DNA of 64,000 nucleotides from Candidatus Bathyarchaeota archaeon (GTDB lineage: Archaea; Thermoproteota; Bathyarchaeia; Bathyarchaeales; Bathycorpusculaceae): the NCBI GenBank assembly GCA_026014705.1, contig JAOZHU010000015.1, forward strand, positions 124,001 through 188,000, written 5' to 3'. Position numbers and translations under genes: made by a program. Below the pieces are notes generated by a model. The model ran no database searches and had not been told where the DNA came from. It saw only the letters and a program-made list of their open reading frames with translations. Position 1 is the stretch's first letter. Every line of letters starts with the position of its first letter. This document shows, in pieces, positions 51,001 to 58,045 of this stretch.

Positions 51001-51375
51001 GAGGAGATGGGTTTCACGATTTACGCTACTGCTCACACGGCAGAAGCCTTGCAGGCAGCAGGCATAAGCACAGTGTCTGTTCTGTACAAGGTTAAGGAGG
51101 CTGATGCGAACCCGAATATTCTCGATTACCTTCAGGAGCGCAAGATTGATTTGGTTATAAACGTGCCTATGGGGAACAAGCAGAAAAGCTACTCGGACGT
51201 TTTGACTGACGGCTACATTATCCGCAGGCAAGCTGTGGAATTCAACGTTCCAGTGATAACGAACTTGGAGTTAGCATCTGCCCTTGTAAAAGTCCTGCAG
51301 CAGCAAGGAAACGATGGCGCTGTTGTTCGCTCCTTGAACGAGTACATGGATAGCTTGCCATGGAAACTCTGGTAG
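48100..51375 (+). CDS. carB: Carbamoyl-phosphate synthase large subunit
   Basis: The 1091-residue protein has two homologous ATP-grasp halves, each starting with a similar block ([40 protein letters not shown]). Other motifs are [52 protein letters not shown] and a C-terminal MGS-like allosteric domain (from about residue 945, [13 protein letters not shown]). It makes carbamoyl phosphate for arginine and pyrimidines. Length is near the usual ~1070. Ornithine carbamoyltransferase is not in the window. Confidence 0.96.
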   Translation: [1091 protein letters not shown]

Positions 51376-51427
51376 GCTAACTTCGCAGGCACTGTCGCTG
51401 TTTTCTCGATGGCTACGGTTTTTGTAG

Positions 51428-51533
51428 TGCCGGGGGCGGGATTCGAGCCCGCGACTTCTGGTTGTAGGGCGCTTGCCCCTTGCAAACTCCAGATTATGAG
51501 TCTGGCGCCCTAGCCAGGCTAGGCTACCCCGGC
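51428..51533 (-). tRNA. tRNA-Met(CAT), elongator type, with a 31-nt insertion in the variable region
   Basis: On the minus strand: acceptor GCCGGGG (51533-51527) pairs with CCCCGGC (51435-51429), discriminator A 51428. D-stem GCCT/GGGC, anticodon stem CCAGA/TCTGG with loop CTCATAA (anticodon CAT 51498-51496), and T-arm GCGGG-CTCGAAT-CCCGC. The stem lacks the GGG/CCC pairs of initiators, so this is elongator Met (tRNA-Ile2 is the alternative). Between AG (51488-51487) and GTC (51455-51453) of the variable loop lie 31 extra nt (51486-51456) that can fold on themselves; without them the tRNA has the normal 75 nt. Most simply an intron at a non-canonical position. CCA is not encoded. Confidence 0.85.
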
Positions 51534-51921
51534 GATGGTTGTTGCTATGTTACTTTGGTTGCTTTGAAATAAATCTTTTCTATTCAAATCTGCGCTGCGC
51601 TTCCGTTTATTTAGAGACTGTTTGTAATTGGGGGTTTTGATTTTTTGGGGTGTTTGTGAAGTGAATAGTGTTAAATTTTCTGGGTTAGGGAAGTGGGGTT
51701 ATGGTGTCCTATTTTCGGTTTTTTGGAGAAAGCGATTGTGTTGTGAGGTTCACAGAGTCGCGTGGTGTTTGTTTATTTAGCCAATGGTGGGGTTGTGTGT
51801 GGTTTTCGTAGGGGTTGCTGGAAATAGATGTGTTTCTGCAAGTTGCCTAACAATGGTGGCTGCAAGATTGTTAATGGTTGTTTTGGGGGCTGAGTAAGGG
51901 TTAAGGTTTTTTGTGTTTGGT
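51534..51921. other. Intergenic region, no gene seen
   Basis: This stretch is G/T-rich on the plus strand. A minus-strand TATA-like GATTTATTTC (about 51570-51580) is the likely promoter of the tRNA. The remainder up to the rpiA stop has no convincing reading frame, repeat or RNA fold that I can support. Confidence 0.5.
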
Positions 51922-52641
51922 TTAGGTTGTTTTTTGTTTTCTTTCTATTTTTTCTGTTGTGGTGTTTGTTGTGATGTAGGCTATGTTGGTGGTGTTGAGG
52001 AAGAGTCCTGTTTCGACTATGCCTGGGATTGTTTTTAGGGTTTGTTCGAGTTTTTTGGGGTTGTTTATGGGTCCGAATGTGGCGTCTATGATGGCGTTGC
52101 CGTTGTCCGTTATTACTGGTCCGAGTTTGCCTTTTGTTTCTCGTATGGTGGGGTTGCCGCCGATTTGTTGGATTTTGCGGTTGACTGGAGTTAAGGCGAA
52201 GGGTATGACTTCTATTGGTACTGGGTGGTTGTTTTCGCCTAGGGTTTGGACTTTTTTGGTGTGGTCGGCTATGATGATGTTTTGTTTTGTTGCTGAGGCT
52301 ACGATTTTTTCCCGTGTGAGCGCTGCGCCCATGCCTTTGATGAGGTTTAGGTGTGGGTCTATTTGGTCTGCTCCGTCTATTGTTACGTCGATTGTGGGGT
52401 GTTCTTCTAGTGTAGTTATTGTGATGCCGTGTTTGACTGCTAGGAGGAAGGCTTGGTAGGATGTGGGGATGGCGAGTATGTTTAGTTTTTCGTTGCGTAT
52501 TTTTTGGGATAGGGTTTTTATGGCGTAGGCGGCTGTGCTTCCGCTTCCTAAGCCTACGATGTGGTTGTTTTTGATGTGTTTTATGGCTTCTTGGGCGGCT
52601 TTTTGTTTGGCTTGTTCAAGTTGTGTGTTTTCAGGTTTCAA
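51922..52641 (-). CDS. rpiA: Ribose-5-phosphate isomerase A
   Basis: The 239-residue protein has NNHIVGLGSGSTAAYAIKTL, the catalytic IDVTIDGADQIDPHLNLIKG with GMGAALTREKIVA, and VPIEVIPFA. It interconverts ribose-5-phosphate and ribulose-5-phosphate, supplying PRPP and nucleotides. The TTG start lies inside the end of the upstream coiled-coil gene (11-bp overlap), so the two are coupled. The gene is rich in threonine and isoleucine ACx/ATA codons, making its complement strikingly G/T-rich compared with neighbouring operons. Confidence 0.93.
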   Translation of the reverse strand: MKPENTQLEQAKQKAAQEAIKHIKNNHIVGLGSGSTAAYAIKTLSQKIRNEKLNILAIPTSYQAFLLAVKHGITITTLEEHPTIDVTIDGADQIDPHLNLIKGMGAALTREKIVASATKQNIIIADHTKKVQTLGENNHPVPIEVIPFALTPVNRKIQQIGGNPTIRETKGKLGPVITDNGNAIIDATFGPINNPKKLEQTLKTIPGIVETGLFLNTTNIAYITTNTTTEKIERKQKTT

Positions 52642-53341
52642 TTTCCATCTGTCCCAGTTTGTCTAAGACTTTTTCGACTTCGGTTCGGATTTCTTCTATT
52701 CGTTTTTCTGCTTCGGTTTTTGCGGTTGGTTTTTCGGGTGGTTTGCGTTTCTTTTTGGGTTTTGTTTCGTCTTGTTTTTCTTCGGTTTCTTCTTCTGCTG
52801 TTTCCTCTAGTGCGGCTGGTTGTGGTGGTGTGGGTATTTTTACTTCTTTTATGGGTTTTACGTCGATTTTTGAGCGGAGTTCTTCTACTTTGCTGGTCAG
52901 TTCGCCGAAGCGTTCGCTGAAGAGTTTCATTAAATCTTCTTGCATGCTTTCGAGTTCGTGCAGGGCTACGACGGTTTCGTCTTTGGCTATGGATTCTTTT
53001 ACGTTCATCATTCGGGCTTTGTAGGTTCCTGCTAGTCGTTCGCGTTCTTCTTCGGTGATTTTGCCTGCTGCGTGTGCTTCGTATAGTCTGCGTATGGCGT
53101 CGCTGAGGATTTCTCTTTCCAGGTCCAGCATGCGTAACTCGTCTTTGGCGCGTGTGGCGTCTGTGGGTTGGATGCTTTTGGAGATTTTGAATGGTAAGCC
53201 AAGTTCTGCTTCTATGGTGGGTTTTTCTTGGGGTTTTTCGGGTTTTTTGGTGTGTTTTCGCATGGCGTAGATGACGATTCCGCAGGCTACTACGATTGTT
53301 AGAACTATTGCGGTTATGGTTGCGGGGTCGTCTAGAGCCAT
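52631..53341 (-). CDS. Single-helix membrane protein with cytoplasmic coiled coil, unknown
   Basis: The 236-residue protein has one N-terminal membrane helix (about 8-28, TITAIVLTIVVACGIVIYAM), then a long charged helical region (about 55-155, ELRMLDLEREILSDAIRRLY, YKARMMNVKESIAKDETVVA), a Pro/Glu/Lys-rich linker (about 165-205) and a final helix (EKRIEEIRTEVEKVLDKLGQ). It is likely an anchored scaffold or regulator. No family is recognised. Translational coupling to rpiA (11-bp overlap) may be only operonic. Confidence 0.7.
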   Translation of the reverse strand: MALDDPATITAIVLTIVVACGIVIYAMRKHTKKPEKPQEKPTIEAELGLPFKISKSIQPTDATRAKDELRMLDLEREILSDAIRRLYEAHAAGKITEEERERLAGTYKARMMNVKESIAKDETVVALHELESMQEDLMKLFSERFGELTSKVEELRSKIDVKPIKEVKIPTPPQPAALEETAEEETEEKQDETKPKKKRKPPEKPTAKTEAEKRIEEIRTEVEKVLDKLGQMEIET

Positions 53342-53382
53342 GTTATCCTCTGTATCTCATTGCTTAATGGTGTATATATAAA

Positions 53383-54171
53383 TTATATAACTGGTGTCTG
53401 CTGTGTGTGTTGCATGGTGGCGGCGAAAAGTTCTGCTTTGCGTCCTGAATGTGAGCAGCATATGCCGGGAATTTTGTTGATTTCTACTTTTGCGAAGTGT
53501 GCTTCAGCCATTTTTCGGATGTCGTCAAGCTTGAAGCCCAAGTGCATGTCTCCCATTTCTGTTTTGAATTCTTCGAAGTTGTGTTGGCAGAGGTCGAGAA
53601 TTACGGCTTTGCCGTTCTTTTTCAGCACGGTGCTTATGCTTCGGAAGACTTTTTCTGGTTCTGGGCTGTGGTGCAGCATGAGTGTGGAGAATGCGGCGTC
53701 GAATTTGCGTGGGATGGCAGCGTAGGCTTTTGCCATTTTTATGCTTGCGTGGAGGTTTTCGGCTATGCCGAGAAACGCGGTTATGCCTGCTTGTTTCTTT
53801 TCTAGCGCTAGCAGCATTGCGGGTGTGGCGTCCATGGCGTAGAAGGTGACGTTTGGGATTGTGCGGTTTACGTTTTGGGCGATTTTGGCTGTGAAGAACC
53901 CTGAACCTGCACCAATGTCCAGCACCTTCGAGCCACTTCGAAGCGCTGGTGGCGAGAGTAAGCGGCAGGTTATGGCTTCGACGATTCGATTTACGCCTGT
54001 TTCGCCGAAATAGCTTTGCACGATTGCGTCGCGTTTTTCGCCTTCCGCAAGCGTGAAATGCTGCACAGTTTTGGCTAATGTTTCAGGGTTTGTTGTGTCT
54101 AAGTTGCGGAAGAACTGTGTCATGTTCAGATTTTGTGTGTATTCTGCGAGTTTGGTGGGCATTTTATTCAC
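53383..54171 (-). CDS. Class I SAM-dependent methyltransferase
   Basis: The 262-residue protein has motif I KVLDIGAGSGFFTAKIAQNV, the acidic strand YAMDATPAML, motif FDAAFSTLMLHHSPEPEKVF and KKNGKAVILDLCQHN. These are Methyltransf_11/25-type features. The N-terminal ~60 residues (TQFFRNLDTTNPETLAKTVQ) form a helical cap. The C-terminus contains CCSHSGRKAELFAA. The substrate is unknown. It is monocistronic, facing away from element D. Confidence 0.82.
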   Translation of the reverse strand: MNKMPTKLAEYTQNLNMTQFFRNLDTTNPETLAKTVQHFTLAEGEKRDAIVQSYFGETGVNRIVEAITCRLLSPPALRSGSKVLDIGAGSGFFTAKIAQNVNRTIPNVTFYAMDATPAMLLALEKKQAGITAFLGIAENLHASIKMAKAYAAIPRKFDAAFSTLMLHHSPEPEKVFRSISTVLKKNGKAVILDLCQHNFEEFKTEMGDMHLGFKLDDIRKMAEAHFAKVEINKIPGICCSHSGRKAELFAATMQHTQQTPVI

Positions 54172-54314
54172 GGCTTCAGCGTTTATTAGCGTGCAGGGTT
54201 GGCTTTAATTTTTTGCGTAATGCCTAGAGACTATGGGTTTAAGTGGAGGTGTTGTGCTGGCTATTTGGCTTTTTGTTTTGGGTGCTTGAACGTGCGGCAA
54301 CAATGTTTGGTGGT

Positions 54315-54476
54315 GTACTAGCGCGTGGAAAAAACTATAGACCCCTTATAAAAACTATAAATAGGCACTATTGTGTTTGGGGCAGTCTATAGCTCCCTCT
54401 TAAATTGTTTATTTAGGGTTGGAAGAAGCGTTGCGGGTGAGTCTTCTGCTGTTTTCTGGAGTGGTTTTCTAATAGG
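54315..54476 (+). repeat. Dispersed element, copy D (long form, diverged)
   Basis: It runs from GTACTAGCGCGTGG to CTAATAGG. Like copy A it has two AT-rich blocks: CTATAGACCCCTTATAAAA (54345-54363 region) and TCTATAGCTCCC (54386) followed by TTAAATTGTTTATTTAGGG. The GCGGG-to-CTAATAGG tail aligns with copy C but is more diverged. The spacing from ACTAG to the core (71 nt) equals that in copy A (70 nt). It occupies the gap 54172-54593 together with an AGTCAAGAAA motif at about 54495 upstream of the surface-protein operon. Confidence 0.7.
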
Positions 54477-54593
54477 TTGCATGGTATGTGGTCGAGTCAA
54501 GAAATTTTTTCTATAGACAATAATTGTTGTGTCAATAAATCTTTACAAGAAGGCTTTAATGATGGAAACGCCCACGCGTTATTGGGGAAAAGC

Positions 54594-56051
54594 GTGGATA
54601 AGCGTTTTGTGTCCGTGCTTGTTCTCGTCTTGGCTTTGTCAGGCTTAGTTATGGTTGCGCCTGAACTTGCGTCAGCGCAAACAATTACTCCAACGCCCAC
54701 CTATCCTAAGCCGTCAATCCCCGAGTTCGCTTTAAAACTTGTCAGCCCCGTGTCAGAAACAAATGAAACAAGGATAGAGTTGACGATTACGAATCAGCCC
54801 TTCGACAGCAGCAACGCCTATCATTACTCACTTGTCTATAATGTCCGCATAAGAACGCCTAGTGATGAAAATTGGATTGAACTTTATAACGCTGAAGATG
54901 GCTACCCTTTTCAGTCAGACTCGGGCTATACAGTGCTATCGTATGTGTTGGGCGAGAGCGCGTATTATCCGCCTGAGGACTACCCGCTGGCTCCCAGCAT
55001 GAAGGTCGGTGTGCTTCCCACTGAGGGTCAAGTAGATTTTCAAGTGGAGGCAATGATTGGGTATAGGGACAGGGATGCCTATGTAAACGGGATTATGCCG
55101 TACATGTTCAAGGGCGAAAAAAGCGGCTGGAGCAACACACAAACATTAACCATTTCTGATTCATCAACTCCACCAGAGCCAGAGCCTTTCCCTGCTGTGC
55201 CTGTTGCTGCTGTTGCGTTTGTCGCTGTGGTTGTAGCGGTTGGCGCTGGATTGCTGGTTTACTTCAAAAGACGCAGTGGGGAGTCAATCCGTGTGAAGGG
55301 AGCAGCTTTAGCACCTTGTTTGTTTATTGTGCTATCAGTCACGCTTATGCCCGTCGTGCAGTCTAATTTAGTTTTAGCTAATGCTGAATCGTCTATTCCT
55401 AAGCCGTCTGTCCCAGAATTCACCGTGAAATATGTAGACAATTCATATGATGTGCCACCAACCTATGAGGTAGACCCGTATACAGGAAAGAACATTACTC
55501 ATGCTGGTTACCGTGTCGAAAACAAGTCAATAGAAATCACGGTTAGAAATCAACCCTTTACCCCGTATAGACTGGATAATGAACATTATGTTAACCTTTT
55601 TTATAACATTAGCTATAGGGGTCATTATGGTGAGGGTTGGGAATATTCTGCTTATGACCGCAATACAGAGTGGTTTATTACGCAGTCAGACTCCGAATAC
55701 ACGGTTATCTCCTTTTACCCCGTTCCAACCGAAGGTGTGATGGATTTTCGAGTTCAAGCACAAATAGGGTATTTTACTTATTATTATATGCCTTTTAGGG
55801 TCTATGAGTTTCACGGCGAAACAAGCGGTTGGAGCGACATTCAAACCATAACTATTCCTACTTCTGATTCATCACCAGCAAGTTCGCCCTTGTCAACTTC
55901 GATACCAGACCAGACGTTAGAGCCTACAGCGACAGGCACCCCGCAAACGCTACCAGCAGAGGCGATTATAGTGGCTGTTATTGCAGTTGTTTTGGTAATC
56001 GCTGGGTTGCTGGTCTACTTCAAAAAACGCAGTAGGAGCCAAACCGCATGA
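54594..56051 (+). CDS. Surface protein: two tandem paralogous modules fused in one frame
   Basis: From GTG 54594 (preceded by GGGGAAAA) the protein has a signal peptide, a module with SIPEFALKLV, ITNQPFDSSN and GWSNTQTLTI, then a membrane helix with GLLVYFKRR. At once a second signal peptide (KGAALAPCLFIVLSVTLMPV) starts a second module (IPKPSVPEFTVKYV, VRNQPFTPY, GWSDIQTITI) ending in another helix and GLLVYFKKRSRSQTA. Removing one G from GGGG at 55278-55281 would end the first protein at RSGSQSV and leave the second starting at GTG 55293 in a GTGA overlap, exactly like the next junction. The frame is open back to ATG 54477. Confidence 0.82.
   Translation: MDKRFVSVLVLVLALSGLVMVAPELASAQTITPTPTYPKPSIPEFALKLVSPVSETNETRIELTITNQPFDSSNAYHYSLVYNVRIRTPSDENWIELYNAEDGYPFQSDSGYTVLSYVLGESAYYPPEDYPLAPSMKVGVLPTEGQVDFQVEAMIGYRDRDAYVNGIMPYMFKGEKSGWSNTQTLTISDSSTPPEPEPFPAVPVAAVAFVAVVVAVGAGLLVYFKRRSGESIRVKGAALAPCLFIVLSVTLMPVVQSNLVLANAESSIPKPSVPEFTVKYVDNSYDVPPTYEVDPYTGKNITHAGYRVENKSIEITVRNQPFTPYRLDNEHYVNLFYNISYRGHYGEGWEYSAYDRNTEWFITQSDSEYTVISFYPVPTEGVMDFRVQAQIGYFTYYYMPFRVYEFHGETSGWSDIQTITIPTSDSSPASSPLSTSIPDQTLEPTATGTPQTLPAEAIIVAVIAVVLVIAGLLVYFKKRSRSQTA
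55293..56051 (+). other. Probable original start and extent of the second paralogue inside the fused frame
   Basis: GTG 55293 overlaps TGA 55294-55296 in the other frame, the same four-base coupling as ATGA at 56048-56051. The encoded N-terminus is a full signal peptide ending near LVLANA, matching the N-terminus of the gene at 56048. Confidence 0.6.
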
Positions 56052-56965
56052 AAACAGCGACGTTTGCATTTTGCTTGTTTCTTGTGCTGTTGGCTCCGTC
56101 TATGTTTCTCTCGCAGGATAATTTAGTGTTAGCGAATGCTGGCGCGTCTATACCCAAGCCGTCTGTCCCAGAGTTTACCGTTAAGTTTGTGAATGCTTCC
56201 TATAGTGTTACCACTACGAATCCTTATACTGGATTAAGCGAAACTAAGCTGACAAGTAATAACTCAATTGAAGTTACAATTAAGAATCAGCCATTTGCCT
56301 ACTCTGATTATCAGATATACTATAATGTTCGTGTCAAACCTCACTTTGCAGAGAATTGGACTGAAATTTACCCTATACAGAACATGACCAGCACATACAA
56401 TGGGGATGGCGCTTTTTCTTATGCACTATACGTTAATCTTGATGCCCCAGCCCAATCAAGCTTAAGCTATACCAATATTACTTTTCCTGTTGTGCCAACG
56501 CGTGTTTATTCAGCATCAGGCTATTATGAAGGCTATAATATTCAGAGATACTACTCTGGAGAAGAAGGTCAAGAAGGCAGATACTCTGAATTCCTAAACG
56601 CAATTCCAGATGGTGCTCAACTTGATTTTCAAGTAGAGGCATTGGTTGGGCATTCCTCTCAGAGGTGGATTATTCAGCATCCCCTTTTCCCAACATATGG
56701 TGGGTATTTTGCTCCTGCTGTTGCTTACGATGGAACAAGCAGCGGCTGGAGCAACACGCAAACCATAACCATCGGTGCAAACGCCCACACAGCAACCCCT
56801 GATACATCACCTTTGCAGAGCCCAACGGCAACGTCTAATTTTCAAAGTGACGCAAATCAACAAGGCTTTAACTGGACAGAAACTATCTTGCTCGCTGCAT
56901 TAATAGTCATAGCTGCTTTGCTCGTAGCCATCGCACTCATGCGCAGAAAACAAACAAAAAAATGA
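56048..56965 (+). CDS. Surface protein, third tandem paralogue
   Basis: The 305-residue protein has a signal peptide (TATFAFCLFLVLLAPSMF), then IPKPSVPEFTVKFVNASY, IEVTIKNQPFAYSDY, VDFQVEA-like LDFQVEALVGHSS, and SSGWSNTQTITIG, the same blocks in the same order as the two modules upstream. It ends in a membrane helix and RRKQTKK. The domain is beta-rich and extracellular. I do not recognise a named family. ATG overlaps the previous stop (ATGA). It ends 10 bp from the convergent dehydrogenase gene. Confidence 0.83.
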   Translation: MKTATFAFCLFLVLLAPSMFLSQDNLVLANAGASIPKPSVPEFTVKFVNASYSVTTTNPYTGLSETKLTSNNSIEVTIKNQPFAYSDYQIYYNVRVKPHFAENWTEIYPIQNMTSTYNGDGAFSYALYVNLDAPAQSSLSYTNITFPVVPTRVYSASGYYEGYNIQRYYSGEEGQEGRYSEFLNAIPDGAQLDFQVEALVGHSSQRWIIQHPLFPTYGGYFAPAVAYDGTSSGWSNTQTITIGANAHTATPDTSPLQSPTATSNFQSDANQQGFNWTETILLAALIVIAALLVAIALMRRKQTKK

Positions 56966-56975
56966 AGAGAAACTG

Positions 56976-57914
56976 CTATTGTTTAGCAGCTGCTTTCGCC
57001 AGTTTCTTCATTATGGCTTCTTTAGCGATAGTGTACGCTATCGCGTAGTCGAAAAGCCCCTGAGGCTCAGCAGTCGCGCGCTTAATCATTTCCGTCTCAG
57101 TCTTAATCTTCAGCTTGCCGATGGCTAATGCGCCGATGCCGTAAACGCCCGCTTTAATCTCTTTCCCGTCATCATTCACACCCACGCCTTCAACACCAAG
57201 CGGCTTGATAGCGTTGATGTCAGCGACTATCTTGCATTTTGCACCGTACTTGTTAAGTTCAGCAAGCGAGAGCAGTTGGATTCCGCCTGCACCTGCAGCT
57301 AGAACAATCTCGGCGTTTTTGATAGCTGCGCCTGTTTGCTCAGAACTAGCAACTTCGATAACTTTGACTCTTTGCGCGCCAACTTCAGCGTTAATTTTGT
57401 CGGCTACAGCTTGCCCCTTAGCTAAAGAGCGCGAAGTTATAGTCACATTAGCTTTTTCTGCAGCGTAGATCCTAGCAGCAGTTTGCCCAACTGGTCCTGT
57501 GCCAGCCAACACCGTGACGTTTTTGCCCTCTAGCGTTCCAAAGCCCTTCTCAAGCGAGGCACCTAAGGTTTTAGCTACCGCGGCAGCAGCAGTCGAGTAT
57601 CCGCCTCTCGGATCAACAATGATGCTGTTTCCCCATGGGGCGGATTTCATGCATTTCTGTGTTGCAGCTACGACTTCGTTGACCATGTCAAAGTTGCTTC
57701 CATTAATGAAAATCTTTGTGTGTTTTGCTCCTTCGGGACCTCTCGGGAAAAGTGTGTCGTAAACGATTCTTGCCGCGTCTTCGCCTGTGACATTCTCGTA
57801 TTTGAATATCATTGAATCTGGGAAAGCGTCGATTGCCACCAGCATGTCAAACGGGCTTGCGTACTTGTCGGTGTCCAAGAAAACGAAAACTGTTTTAAAC
57901 TGTGGTTCCGTCAA
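56976..57914 (-). CDS. NAD(P)-dependent methylene-tetrahydromethanopterin dehydrogenase-like (MtdA/MtdB family)
   Basis: The 312-residue protein has an N-terminal Mtd-specific domain (VFLDTDKYASPFDMLVAIDA) and a Rossmann domain with VTVLAGTGPVGQTAARIYAA, VTITSRSLAKGQAVADKI and VLAAGAGGIQLLS. The family oxidises methylene-H4MPT (or H4F) with NAD(P), best known from methylotrophs; here it would sit in an archaeal C1 pathway in place of F420-dependent Mtd. The ending is alanine/lysine rich (AKEAIMKKLAKAAAKQ). It is a single gene with a TTG start after GGTGTGAAA. Confidence 0.85.
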   Translation of the reverse strand: MTEPQFKTVFVFLDTDKYASPFDMLVAIDAFPDSMIFKYENVTGEDAARIVYDTLFPRGPEGAKHTKIFINGSNFDMVNEVVAATQKCMKSAPWGNSIIVDPRGGYSTAAAAVAKTLGASLEKGFGTLEGKNVTVLAGTGPVGQTAARIYAAEKANVTITSRSLAKGQAVADKINAEVGAQRVKVIEVASSEQTGAAIKNAEIVLAAGAGGIQLLSLAELNKYGAKCKIVADINAIKPLGVEGVGVNDDGKEIKAGVYGIGALAIGKLKIKTETEMIKRATAEPQGLFDYAIAYTIAKEAIMKKLAKAAAKQ

Positions 57915-58045
57915 ATTTCACACCTAAACTGACTGTGAATGCAGTTTACCCATTTAAGAATTATCACAAGCCACTGCGGTTTTGAATATCTTTAATAATT
58001 CGGCGCCCAGAAGTGTAACCATAAACGGTTCAAGAAGGCATACAC

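Noticed and set aside
51213-51485. Minus-strand reading frame overlapping the tRNA and the carB end
   Set aside because: Its sequence is an antisense shadow of carB and part of the tRNA, with no domain and no start context.
51428-51533. Initiator tRNA-Met or tRNA-Ile2 identity
   Set aside because: The anticodon stem lacks the three G-C pairs of initiators. Ile2 cannot be fully excluded because it also carries CAT in the gene, but CTCATAA with a GCCGGGG acceptor fits the elongator.
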